64,000 nt of DNA, taken from the NCBI GenBank assembly GCA_027475525.1, contig JAMWFC010000051.1, positions 2,712,616-2,776,615 on the forward strand. Direction: 5' to 3'. This document shows, in pieces, positions 11,435 through 23,081 of this stretch. The notes below the pieces were generated by a model that saw only the letters and a list, made by a program, of their open reading frames with translations, was not told where the DNA came from and did no database searches. The DNA comes from Macrolepiota albuminosa. Its lineage: Eukaryota; Basidiomycota; Agaricomycetes; Agaricales; Agaricaceae. The translations under genes were made by a program, and so were the position numbers. Position 1 is the first letter of the stretch. Every line of letters starts with the position of its first letter.

Positions 11435-14400
11435 CCGTCCTGGCGAGGCATGAACTTCGCGACCCGACCATCCTTCTTTTGCATGTATTCACGCCGTCGA
11501 TTAACCGTCGAAAGCATCACTTTGTCGCCAACCTGATAAACAACCTCTTCCGCACGGTGAGCATTCGCGTGGTGCGCCTGGTTGATTTTTGCCGTCATTA
11601 AATTATCCATGGCGTCCATGAAGTTTCCTTCGATTTCTCGCAGGACCTTCAACGCAAGGTCCTCTGTCGGCGTGTCAATTGGAGGGGGGGGATATAGAGG
11701 AGGCAGTATGCGAGGAGTGAATCCGGACTTTAATTGAAATGGGGAGTAACCAGTAGACGCATTAACCGTGTTCATCATCCCAAACCTAATACGAGGCAAC
11801 GCTTTAACCCATCCTGTTTGTAAGCGATCGACGTGGAAACGTATACATTGAACAATCGTTTTATTAGATCTCTCCGACGCGCCATCGGTTTGCGGGTGAA
11901 AAGAGGTTGACATTTTGTGCTTGACCCCAGTTAGCTTCATCAATGCTCTCCAAAATGATGCTGTGAACAGGGTATCGCGATCCGTGATAATTTCGTAGGG
12001 GAGTCCGTTTTCACAATACCAGTCGCGAAAGAAAATGTTCGCGAATTCTTCACCTGTCTGATTCGTTCTACACGGGGAAATTCGAATTTCCGCGCCTGCT
12101 CGACACGTCATAGAACAGAAGGCATCAAAACCCTCCTCCATTGGAAGCGGGCCCACGAAATCTAAGGTCACCGAACCAAAACGACATTCGGGTATCGGTA
12201 AGGGATGTAAGGGTCCAACTGGCTTCTTCGTCTTAGACTTGTTTCGTTGACACTCCATGCACGAAGGTATATACCCCTTCACCAAATCACGTCTCATGTT
12301 CGGCCAATAGTATGAATGTCTTAATGCCGCGTAAGTTTTGTCACTGCCGAAATGCCCGAGTTCATCGTGTGCAGCGCGAAACAAGGCTTCCCGTAGTCCT
12401 TCGTACTTTGGCACAATCAATCGACCCCCCACGTAAAGCAGACCATTCCTTGACTCCACCCCGGGAACAACCAAACCCCGCCGCCTGTCATCAAGAATTT
12501 GCTTCGTGTACTCATCAGACCTATAACCGGCCTTGAAAGACTCCACAATCCCCTCCCCTGATTCAAAAGCCAACACCATCCCCACCTCCACCTCTACCTC
12601 CGGAAATCTTGAAAGCGCGTCCGCAACCGTGTTATCTTCCCCTCGTATGTAATGAATGTCGTAGTCGAATTGAGTCAAATACTCCATCCATCTCGCCTGG
12701 CGCTTCGATAAATCACGTTGCGTCTCGAAGTTCTTTAAGGTCTTGTGATCCGTGTAAACCTCAAAATGCGTGCCGAGCAGGTCAGTTCGCCACTTACGCA
12801 AAGCACGAACAATGGCGAGCATTTCATGCTCGTGCGTTGGATAATTCTTTTCGACGCCGGTGAGTTGTTTCGAATCGAAGGCCACGGGCCGAGCTGACTC
12901 CCATGTCTTCCCAAACGCCAAAACGGCGCCCGTACGGCGCTTACTAGCATCGCAAGTAACGAAAATCTTATTATCCCCAGGATTTTGATGATCAATAGTT
13001 GTGAGACAATCTCGTCCCACCACGAGTTGTTTGATCCCTTCGAAGGCAGCTTCGTGTTCTTCAGTCCACGGGGGCAACGCAACGTTGAATTGTTTCTTAG
13101 TCAGCGGTGTAAGCACAGCTGTGTGCTCCGCCAAGGCAGGTAAAAAGGACGCGATGTAACGAACGAGACCTAAAAATTGCCTGACATGTTTCGCTCTTTT
13201 AGGTCGCGGCCAACTCAAAATCCGCGCCACCTTTGATACATCCGCCTCAATCCCTCTCTCGGAGATGTGGTGACCCAGGAAGTCGATTTCGGAGCAGAAC
13301 AAGTCACTCTTTTTCAGGGAACAGAATAAACGAGCTTGCCGAAGCGCATCCAAAACCTTTCGTACGTTTTCCTCATGTTCCTCGATTGTCTTTGACCAAA
13401 TTATGATATCGTCAAGGTAGACGTGACAGATCTTTCCGATGTATTGCCGGAGTGCCAGGGTCACTCGTCGTTGTTGGGTCGCCGGCGCATTCCTCAGTCC
13501 CATCGGCATAACCACCCACTCCCAGAGGCCAAAGGGGGTCAGGGTCGCGGTGTATTTGACATCATCGGGATGCACCAGAGTTTGAAAAAAGGCGTTCGTC
13601 AAGTCTATCTTGCCCCAAAAACGCGTGCCCGGCTGAGTACAGTCAGCCAGGATGTCGTCAATTCGTGGTAAAGGGTAGTTGTCGGGAATGGTGCTTGCGT
13701 TAAGTCGACGGTAATCGTTCACCCATCGTGGCAATACCGTTGGATCAGCTTTCGGGATTACAAACGAGGGGCTAGCATATTGCGACGAGGAAGGCCGTAT
13801 CCTTCCTGCCGCTACGTGTTGATCGATTAGAGTTTTCCAGCCGTCGCGGTATTTTCTCGGACAAGAATATGAACGGGCGACGGTAATTTTTGCAAGCGGT
13901 TTCACCTGAATTCGATGGTAGACGCTTGTCGGGAGCTCATCCGCATGCGGAATATCAGGGGGGAAAAGTCCGTGGTATTGTCGTTTAAATTGTTCGTCCT
14001 TCTTCTTCAATCGCGTCTTAAACGCCAGCTGTTGTATTCGTGTTCGGATGAACCCCAGTAACAAGGGGTCATTAGACGTCGTGTGATGCTTCAGGTGTGC
14101 AAAACGTTGCGCTTGACGTTGGAAAAAGGTAGCGAGCTCTGCGTGAACTGCCTTTCTCTTATTTCCGGTCTCCTCCCTCCCCTCCTGAATCCATTTGCTC
14201 TCTGCCGCATCCTTCAGCTTCTTCAATTTTCGCTTGGCGTGCGGCGTGGTTATTAACCCCTTCTTTCTTACTGTCGGATCAGGCGGGTGTAGAAGGTCGA
14301 AGCCATTGCTCTTATCGACGATCGTTCCTTCCTCAGCGTCAATAACTAAGCCGTTCCGTTTCAAAAAGTCCAGCCCCAAGATGAGTTCAGCGCGTAAATT

Positions 14401-15735
14401 CGGGCAGACAATGAATAATTGGGATTTAGACTGCCACTGGGCGCAAGGTGATACAATTACAAGCTTTACGTATTCTGTCAAACGCTGATTTTCATTCTTC
14501 TTCTCCGAGGTAAAGGCACCAGAAACTGAAAGCGGACGAGGAAGTTGCCGAGTCGTTAAGCCGAGTTCATTCACGAGCGTCGTAGAAATCAAGGCTGGGG
14601 GGGCACCTGTGTCAATAAGCGCGTTCTCCACCTTGGTGGAGCCGATGGTAGGCCCCGAAACAAAACAAGAATAAGTGATGTGAAGGGGAAGCACGTACTC
14701 GCTACCCGCATCACTGCTGTCTTCCTCATCTGACGACCCTTCAAAAACCGCCGCCACTGTGACAGACGCCGACGTTCCGCCTGCTCCCACCCCTCCTGAC
14801 TTCGTCTTCTTCTTCAAATACTCCTTTTTCGCCGCCTCTGCAAACTCGGTGGTCAAACGTCGCTTGTTATATTCTTCAAGTTTCAGTGCTTGTCCCTTAT
14901 CCGGGCAGTTCGCAGCTCGATGATCAACGTAAAGACGACGGCATTGATAGCATCCGGAGTGTTCGTCGAGGATAGCACGCTCTTCGGTTGTCAGAGCGTA
15001 AACATAGATTCGTGCTGTCGGGGTAGTGCTGGTAGATGTCGCCTTTGCTGTCTGCCCCGTAGATCCCGGTTTGACATTGTTCGTGACATTTTTCAACTGT
15101 GATTTGCTAACAGCAGCCATCGAATCCGCAAGGTATCTACTGAATTGACTCTTTCGCGAGGTGATAATCTTATCGATGTCGGAGACCGTGCGGAGCCACT
15201 GATTTAAGTCGGTAATGTCGTCGTAACAGTTGTCTTTATTCCCAAGCGCGTATTCCCTTCGAACGTCATCGTGACAGTGCAGTAAAACGTGATCCCAAAA
15301 CTTAGTGGAAGGAATGTGGAAACGTGGAAGGGTGACGAGGATATCGTTGGCCTCTCTCAACGCACTAACCCAAACGTCAAAACTCTCTTCATCCGTCTGC
15401 TTCTTCGATAAGGTCTGAGCTACCTCCCAGGCCCAGTCGGTAGACAAGACAATGCCCCGAAGACGAGCCATGAAGACAGCGAACGTCAATCCCTTCAACT
15501 CTCTTTCGTTCTCCCTGACCCAGGCACGCACAATCGGTGTATCAATGTTGAACATAATCCTTTCCACCTGTTTATCCTCCCCAATCTCTTTGTGACTAAA
15601 GTAGCGTCTGCAATTGTATTCGAATTCTTCTAATTGTCGTGGTCCAATCGACCCTCGCCCGATCACCGGTGCGTGACTTGATGACACCTGAGTAACTTCC
15701 GCCATCGAGGGATAGTTAACCTTGGTAGAAGGCAT
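11398..15735 (-). pseudogene. Truncated gag-pol in the inverted arm
   Basis: Minus-strand copy of the gag-pol frame, open from the ATG at 15735 for 1445 codons. It is nearly identical to the left copy through gag, protease, RT, RNase H and the integrase core. It then runs out of the inverted arm at 11435 into the LTR fragment, where about ten unrelated residues (TVPIVSLPSV) precede a stop. The end of the integrase region and the whole chromodomain are lost. This copy has no LTR upstream in its own orientation, so it should not be transcribed from an LTR promoter or mobilise by itself. Confidence 0.9.
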
Positions 15736-16221
15736 GGCCGACGTGCGGGACAGAGGGTAACGAATATCGTCGGACGAATCGGATGACAACGACGAAGGTG
15801 AGGAAGGTGGTACGGCAGGGTCTATCAAGGGTGGTCCGGGAGGCGAGGTCGAGACAGAAGGATCGGTAAGGGGCGAGGATCCTCGAGACACGAGAGGCAA
15901 GTGAGAGTACGGCGAGCGTGACGTAGAGCGAGAACGAGAACGTTGGTTTAAAATCCTTTGCGAGCGTGTGCGCGCCAGGTTGCCTAGCTTGAACCCGGCC
16001 GGTGTTCAACAGGCGTGGCAAGACAAGACTCCGGGTCCCCCTCTTTATATCGCGTTGCGAAAGGAGATCCCCACTGTATTTCCCCAAAAAGCGGAACAAG
16101 ACACTTTCCGTCCCCAACTACGCGGGATGGTAGAAGCCCCCAAGGGAACCCACACGGCGGACACCTGTCGAGCCAGAAGCACCGAGTTAAGACAAGAAGC
16201 ACCTCGAGCACTCGTAGTATC
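11435..16221. repeat. Right arm of 4787-bp inverted repeat
   Basis: Reverse complement of 5910-10696. Both junctions are inside LTR sequence rather than at LTR ends: the left joins LTR position 99, the right joins LTR position 144 with a 2-base overlap (TC). LTR positions 100-143 are missing. No target-site duplication is visible at the internal junctions. Confidence 0.92.
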
Positions 16222-16343
16222 TGGAGTTTATTTAAATACTGAGGATGTATTTTCGAGACTAACTTTTACCCGACGAAATCACTATTTGTTCCATTCTGTT
16301 GTCGGTTACCTGAGTGAAGAAGAGCCAGTCTTGCTCTCTTACA
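16220..16343 (+). repeat. Terminal part of 3' LTR (positions 144-267)
   Basis: Plus-strand LTR sequence from TCTGGAGTTTATTTAAATAC to the terminal CTTACA. The AAGGC that follows matches the five bases before the left LTR. Confidence 0.9.
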
Positions 16344-16348
16344 AAGGC
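16344..16348. repeat. Target-site duplication, right copy (AAGGC)
   Basis: Exact match to 5605-5609. Bringing 5609 and 16349 together reconstructs the empty site. Confidence 0.85.
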
Positions 16349-17608
16349 ATCACATTCCGTGTCAAAGAGCATGGGGTTGTAATAGGGCGCGTAAGTATAT
16401 TCCGACTTCTCCTCTCGCTGAATCCTTAGCTCGTTACCCTTTGGTTACCTTCCGGGATCTCGTTCAGGCTGACGATATATGTGACTTTGTATTGCAAACC
16501 TGAAGATACAACAACTACAACAACAATCTGACCTTCGGTAGCTTCCTGAGTCCCACAATTTTAAGTGTATTGGCTACGTGGTCGTGTCCTGCCAGAAGAA
16601 AGAGACTTGGATGGGTTTACAGTATTAGTTACATGTCTCTGAATAGAAATCGGGGGTGAGAATAGAAATTTCACTTCTGAGACCACGGTGATCATGGTCC
16701 TTTCCAGACCGAAAAGCATTGTCGCGCATGAGAAATCTCCTGCGTTTTCAGAGACACATGGTATGCATGACGGCGTACATGTGAAGACTTAAGAACTTTT
16801 TCATGACTCATAGGAAACGATGACCGATAACTTGTATATTCACTTTCACAAATGCATGAAAACAGGCGGATACTCCGGAAGGATAGTCCTGTGGCGTTCT
16901 TCGCAGTTATTACTGAGAACAGTTCGAGACAATTTGATTAACTTTTTGGATTATGGTCCACATTCGATCGAAGTTCAATTCATCTCTATGTACTGGTCAA
17001 GATCGTCGTATACGAGGGAATCCAATTACTATTTCATGAATGAAAGGTATCTTGATGATATACACAATAGGTAGCTAGAAGTTAGTTGTAAAGAGAGCCG
17101 AAGCTTCTCAGACGCTAACTAGACAAAATGTTAGGAGTGTTATACGAAAGAAAAACAGGAACAAAATATATATGTGGAAACAGTGCAACGAGGACAACGA
17201 GGAGCGAGTAATGGAAGGTGTGGTAGGGGGAACGCAGGCGTAAGATAAGACGATTTCTGATGTGTAAGGAAACCAGAAAGGGGCATGAGTATGTGTATAT
17301 CTTGATCTGGGAATCAGAAAAGGTGATGTAGATATTGCAGCAAACAAATGAAGGTCCTAAAGCGAGAGAAAGAAAGCAGGAAACTGGAGAGGGCGACAAG
17401 AAATGAAGATGAATAACGTAGGATGCAATGGGATGAGAGGAAGGGTAAATAAATGAATTGCGATCATCGGTAGTACATATCATAGATAGATTGCGAGGTT
17501 GCAGTTGGAGTGCGGCTTGGAATATATGTGCGTGATGCGTTCTTGTATGTGCAGATGAAATAAGATTACGAAACTTGCGGGATATTCGTTTTTAAAATGG
17601 CGCCCATC
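16349..17608. other. Intergenic; right flank of insertion and 3' region of WHI3-like gene
   Basis: No recognisable gene. The first 155 bp continue open frames that began before the insertion (both on the plus strand from 5408 and on the minus strand), then stops become frequent. A GTAAGT that would serve as a 5' splice site lies just right of the insertion, near 16391. The second half is A/G-rich on the plus strand and probably holds the 3' UTR of the minus-strand gene that ends at 17609. Confidence 0.5.
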
Positions 17609-20600
17609 TCAGCCGGCCCGAGTAGCCTCTATATTACTGGTAGGTGCGAAATTGTTGTGGAAATGCGGGGAATGCGAAGACGCAAGATAACCTTCAGACT
17701 GAAGATCGGGTATGATGGATTGTGTGGGCGGGGTACTCGAGAGCCCAAATGGTGAGAAAGTTGAGGCTTGTGCATGACTTGCATTCGTTGGAAGACCAAA
17801 CCCATATCGCGGCACCAAAGACTTCGAAGCGTTTGTCAAAACTGTTGTTGATGACGCGGACAAACCATTAGGGGACGAAGAGATGAATCGAGGGGGAGGT
17901 GGCGAAGTTCCTAGAAACTCAGAAACGAAGGGTGACTGTACGGGTGGCGACTGAGAAGTCAGAAGAGAGACATCACGACGAAGAATCGCCGGCGCCACAC
18001 GCGATTGCTGTTCGTCTTTCCTCGACTGGACGTCCTGACCTGGGGCAGTGGAAGATGGAATAGAAGCGGTGTTCTGGATTTGTTGTTGTTGGAGGGAAGC
18101 ACCATTACTCGTCGTGCTTGTGGGAGTACGAACGCCAAGAGGATTCTTGCTGTAAGATAATCGGATTCCACCTTTCACATGCCCCTTCAGAGTATCGCCG
18201 TAAAGTTCGTTCAACGCTTTCGTAGCATGCGCTACGTCTTCAAACTATCCGATATAAGAATGGAGAAAGTACAAAAAATAACGGGACATACTTCAACAAA
18301 GCACATGGGTCCGTTGCTTTTTTGACGGAAGCACAATCGGCGGAAGCCCGCCCGTACAGAGAAAAGTTCTCTCAGGCTCTCTTCAAGATAGTCCTGTGGA
18401 AAGCCGTTGGACGAGGTCGGCAAGTTACCGACGTAGAGCGTATTAATCTGCTGTTTGTGAGTATATTGAATACAGAACTGGAAAACGAACATACGGGAGG
18501 ATTCTGGTCAACACCGTTCCTCGAACTTGCACCAGAGGCGGGCGAAGGAAGTTGTGGCGAGATCTTTCCGCCGTCAGCATGAAGGTCTAGAACTCCAAGC
18601 ACTCGGGAAAGCTCTATATCCCCGACATGTCCGTCGCTACCCAATCCAGAGCCTTGGCTTATGCTATGCGGACCACCTGCGACGCTGGATGCGCTCGACT
18701 CCGAAGAAGTATGGTTTCGGAGGGAGCCATATTGAGGGTCGTGTCGAGCTTGCTCAAGCAGTTGATGTGCCTCAATGGGAGAAAACGACCTGGGAGGAAC
18801 ATCAAAAACACTGCCATTCGATGGAGGCGGTGAATTGGAACGTTGAGACGTCGTGCTACGTGGAATGGGGACGGCACGATTTTTAACGTTGTCCCAAGGA
18901 CCAGCAAACTCTTCCTGAGCTTGCTGGATAGGGCGGGAAGAAACAAACCCATTCGACAGTGGGCTTGTCCCAGTCGCGGGTTCATGATCAGTCATCCCAG
19001 TACCGTTTTGATTTGCTAACTGTCTCGATGAGTTCGTGAGAGGGGCATTACCGGGAGGGACAGAGTGGAAGGCTTCGTAAGCTGATAAATTGCCACGAAG
19101 TCGCACCATATCTTTATCCTTCCTACGGCGCTCTCTCTCGTCATCTTCTGCGCGCTCACGAGCACCACGTGTAGAACCTCCAAAGGCACCAAGCCCACCC
19201 AGACCAATTGAGCCATTAAGAATGACTCGCCTCTCTTCTTCCTCGCGATCAGGAATAGCTCCACCATTCGTAACGATAACGTTGGAAAGGTGATGATGAT
19301 CCTGTTGTTGGGCCTGCTCTCTCCATTGGTTCAACCGAGCACTACCCAGACCCATACCACTGAGCCCAGACAAATCTCGATCCCTGGAACTCAATGCCTC
19401 ATTTTGGCCCAAAGGAAAGGATTCTACCCCTTCAATAATACCATTGTTCGAAGATTGTTGGAAGCCTGAAGCGGTCGTGGCACCAGCAGATGCAGCACCA
19501 GTGGTCGTAGAACTCGGAACCGTACCACCAGGTACAGGGCCGACTCCCCGCTTCGTGTGTAGATTCTTCTTCGCCATCTCTGCCTTCAATACCGCACCTT
19601 TATCAATGTCAACACGCCGCCCTTGAAGACTGTCGCGAGCCGCCAGTGCTGCTTGCCGTGTCTTGAACTTCGCAAAACCAATTATTTGTTTCCGTGGCGG
19701 CACGTTCATTCCCTGAGCGTTTCCAGCAGCACCAAAAGGTCCATTAGACTCCTCCCCAGGCACAGCGGCAGGCCAGGACGCCATGGTCCCATCCCTTCCT
19801 CCATCAACGACGACACCACCCTGATTGAGAGTGACAATATTGTAAGGATCGTTGGCGCCATTATAACCTGGATAAGTGCCCCTTAAGCTCGGTGTATTGC
19901 CAGGTCCACCTCCAGCGATGCTGCCGTACGCGGTGTACTCTTTGTTCGGAATCTTCAGAGTAGCGGCTTCGAAATCTGTCGAGAAGGTGAACATGTTCTG
20001 AAACTCTCGTTCCTAAACCAATGTCAGTCACATTGTCTTCAGAAAGGTTGGACCTTGCGAACCTGCATGTCCTCCGGAAAGCCAACCACAAAAATCGTTG
20101 ATATCTCTTCTGTGTTCCCGGACGAGTTCGAAGGGTTAGTTGAAGACACATTTTGCGTTAATGGAAGCCCTTGAGGGCCATTGAGGGATCCACTGGTGTT
20201 AGAAGCATTAAGAACGGATGAAACTGCAGGCGCAGTAGGAACGTGCGGGCCATATGGAGTTTGTGACGACAAGTGTGTATATGTTGGATAAGCAGCCCGC
20301 TGAGACTGTTGCTGGGCCTGGTGGGTCTTGTGGCCATTGACTAGGCCCGAGTGGATATTCTGGGAAGGGAAAACGTCTATGAAGGGTTTGGGACCGATAT
20401 TGTTGAGGTTGATTTGGCCGTTGGCCGTAAAACTGGCACGAGAATCGAATGCAGGCAGGTGTTGCTGGATTGGGGAGGTCATACTTGGAGGAAAAACCTC
20501 AACCCCAGAAGGAGGGTAAAATGGGGGGTTATCGCGGAAGGAATTAGTGGGCGGAAGTCCCGGTCGAGCGGCCTGTTGTCGCGTCCGGGTGGGACCAAAT

Positions 20601-20830
20601 TGGTTGAAATTAGTCCTGAAGTTGTTGTTGTTAAAGTTGTCAAGCTTATGCTGTTGCTGTAACTTCCTTGACTCGTGCTCCGCAACATAGTCTGGATGAA
20701 TGTTTTGAAGGCTGTCGGGTGGGAAAAGTGGAGTTTGGTGAGGGTAGATTGCGTCGTGAGGGGAAATATGCTGAGCATTAAGAGTCTCTGGAGAGTCAGG
20801 ATGTGTGAGAGGTTGATGATGAGCTTGCAT
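17609..20830 (-). CDS. WHI3-like RNA-binding protein with two RRMs
   Basis: Cytoplasmic mRNA-binding regulator of the fungal Whi3 type (cell cycle, mRNA localisation in family members). The C-terminal RRM is clear: [10 protein letters not shown], then [28 protein letters not shown] and [16 protein letters not shown] first RRM starts with [13 protein letters not shown] and EFQNMFTF and resumes with [26 protein letters not shown] after a Gly/Asn-rich insertion of roughly 80 residues. The rest is low-complexity Ser/Pro/Gln-rich sequence. At least three introns. The start is unresolved: the ATG at 20830 is the first in frame, but coding-like sequence (QPDEDFINKSLLDSLNAQ) stays open upstream to about 21050 without ATG, so a further 5' exon is likely. 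Confidence 0.85.
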
Positions 20831-22348
20831 TGCGATGTGATATGGGACAGAGGGAGAACCACCGCTGGATGACGAGTTGGAGGTGGAGCCGTATGAGTGC
20901 GGGGCTTGCTCTGAGTCAGAGGAAAAAATTGGTTCCGCGTCGGCCTGAGCGTTGAGCGAATCCAGGAGAGACTTGTTGATAAAGTCCTCGTCGGGTTGAT
21001 GGGAGAGCTGAGAGGTGATGGAGGTCGCCAGTGTGGGCAGAGGAGGATGTAAAGATTAGAGAGGGCTTAGCACATCAACCGACGGCAGATAACGAGCGGA
21101 TGTCGCAGTATACAGAGAAGGCTGCCAAGGTCGAGCGCGAAAAAGTAATAGAGCGCGTAAGGCGGCGAGACGACAATATGAAGCAGTATAACGAGAGCGA
21201 GAGCGACGAGCACGAATGGGGCGGAGAACGGGTAAGATATTAGAGAGGTAGGTTGATAATGCGAGTGCGACGTTGACTCCAATATCGAAGAGTGTGTGGA
21301 GGTCGAGAAGAACGATGAGCTCGAGATATATGCGATCGAGAGAGGTATGTGAAAGAAAGTCGGATGGTCCCGAGTTTGGGGGTCTGTCACATCCAAATCA
21401 AATCAACCCAAATACTCCGTTCCCACGCACAGGCCACAAACGTTCAACAAAACTAACACCTAACCTTAGTGTCACGTGGCATCCTATGACAAGTAGGGGC
21501 GCATCCACTGCACAGGTGCCACAGCCTGATTGGCTCCCATGCAAGACAGTCAGCAGAAGCCACACCAAGACTTGGTCCAGAGAAAAGCCACAATTGTTGT
21601 TGTAGAGTTGGATGGCAAAAAGACAGTACCGGGTGTCCAAGTGGCTCGTACGATGTGGTGAAAAACAAAGTCGAAAGCCGGTGTGACTGATGGCCACAAA
21701 ATAACAATGCACACGCCAGGAGGATCGCGATGTCGCTTCGTGACCATCGTGACTCTCAGATCTCAATTTCTCTGTCCTTTCTCCGATAACCCCATTTTTG
21801 TTCGGCAGCTGACGTTTCCATGCAAGCCAATATGCAACTGGCATATATTCAAAAACTTACAAATTACTATTATCTTAAGTTTAATTCACTAGTACACATG
21901 GTTTTTTGATAGGTTCAAGGTGTGATTACCTGCGATGTCTTTATGTACTTCGTGAATTTCTACGTTGACTTATATGACTTGGTCAAAGGATTGATCAGAT
22001 GCATACCTCAATCTCAGATAATCAACTTGTACACCTTTCAAATTCCCTGACGTAGCATACCTATCCATGTGGACACAAGTCAGACACGCATAAACCCCTG
22101 TTATTTCAGCCCATTCCGCCAGTTCCCCGACGTTTGTGACCAAGCTACATCTTGGTCGAATCCGAAAGTGGCGCACGCGTTGTTTGTCTTTGCTTACGCT
22201 AGCTATAGACATGTATGTGCCGTATGACGCTCGTTGGTTACAAAATACTTTCTGCAAGCCAATATGAAAAGATGTCGGAAGTCGAGGACGACGACAAAAT
22301 ACGTACTTGCGAAAGAAATTCCGGGGCACAGCCATGTATGTGGTCTGA
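20831..22348. other. Probable upstream exon and 5' region of WHI3-like gene; otherwise no gene seen
   Basis: Bases 20831-21050 read as a minus-strand extension of the WHI3-like protein. From 21050 to 22348 the minus strand is rich in C/T tracts with frequent stops. The longer open stretches in it begin with non-ATG codons and resemble no family I know. The promoter and 5' UTR of the WHI3-like gene must lie here. Confidence 0.5.
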
Positions 22349-22890
22349 TCAATTTTCGCGCCATCGATGCCCACACGACGCACACCTTAAGTTTTGATAA
22401 GACTATGGTCAACGCACTGATTGCGATGATAACATACCGGTAGACTATGATGAGAATCGTCAGAATAAATCAATAATCAAAGAAAATACATATCTTACAC
22501 GTTGTCATAGGCTCATCAGCAGACCGAATCTGCAATTGATAGAAGTAGGCTTGGTTATGATTGCAGGAATCACAAGAAGCTGGAGCAGGTCAATCCGTGG
22601 GCCTATTCAACGACTTTAACAGAGTCACTTACCCATAGTCTTGTCCGCATGCGCCCACATCTCCTCCCCTCCAAGAACGTCGTCGATTTGTTTCCGCTGG
22701 AGCTTCGTGCGAGAGGTCATCTGAAAGTATGCATGCTTGGCCTTCAGAACGAAAGGGGTTTTGAGCAACCATGCTACGCAACCTGCTTCGTAATAGGAAA
22801 CTCATATGCACAGGTATTGCACGCCCATTTGTTAAAGCCCGTCTCAGAGGACACAACAAGGAGATTGGCGCATGTCGGACAAAACAGCAT
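22349..22890 (-). CDS. RPC11: RNA polymerase III subunit RPC11 (RPC10/POLR3K)
   Basis: Small Pol III subunit needed for RNA cleavage, termination and reinitiation. Five exons give 106 residues in one frame: 22783-22890, 22633-22720, 22499-22579, 22438-22444 and 22349-22385. The N-terminal ribbon has CPTC and CNTC; the linker contains IDDVLGGEEMW; the C-terminal TFIIS-like ribbon has CDSC, the catalytic hairpin RSADEPMTT and CASCGHRWRE just before the stop. The length matches the family. Exon 4 is only 7 nt and supplies part of the FYR sequence, with 52- and 54-nt introns around it. The start is 191 bp from the divergent SPRY gene. Confidence 0.95.
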
Positions 22891-23081
22891 TGGCTTGACC
22901 AAGTAAAGTCGTAACGGTTAAAACACTCGAAAGTGGAAAAAAAAATATAATATGTAATTGTTGGTTGGCATGATCTTATCGATCGTATCTCCTATTGTAG
23001 GGACTCGGAACTACCGTGGCTGTGCGACCCATGGTCTGCTAATTATGAATCGTATCCATTCTCCTTTTCCCTAATTTCACC
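22891..23081. promoter_or_regulatory. Divergent promoter region RPC11 / SPRY gene
   Basis: The two ATGs face away from each other across 191 bp, so both promoters must sit here. A TATAATATG-like stretch lies near 22946. Function is inferred from position only. Confidence 0.5.

Larger units (their letters stand above)
5610..16343 (+). mobile_element. Rearranged Ty3/gypsy chromovirus (composite, 10.7 kb)
   Basis: Order seen: full LTR 5610-5876; complete interior with an intact gag-pol frame; LTR positions 1-252 at 11082-11333; the two bases AG; LTR positions 1-99 at 11336-11434; an inverted 4787-bp piece of the interior at 11435-16221; LTR positions 144-267 at 16220-16343. The outer ends are the 5' end of a plus-strand LTR and the 3' end of a plus-strand LTR, flanked by AAGGC on both sides. 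The simplest reading is one plus-strand insertion whose 3' LTR was later split by an inverted copy of the interior. A purine-rich tract (GGAGTGGGAGTGAG) precedes the 3' LTR. No tRNA-type primer site starting with TGG follows the 5' LTR; a C and nine T residues follow instead. Confidence 0.9.

Noticed and set aside
11398..16343. Second independent retrotransposon inserted head to head with the first
   Set aside because: It has no LTRs in its own orientation and no separate target duplication; both ends lie inside plus-strand LTR sequence.
21067..21396. Minus-strand coding exon with a hydrophobic stretch
   Set aside because: It begins with a TTG, has no family resemblance, and is C/T-rich as expected for a 5' leader of the WHI3-like gene.
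22203..22412. Possible C2-domain protein on the minus strand (LKVCVVWASMARKLIRP...)
   Set aside because: The same bases are the last intron and the last exon of RPC11; the correct splice gives the CASCGHRWRE zinc ribbon.
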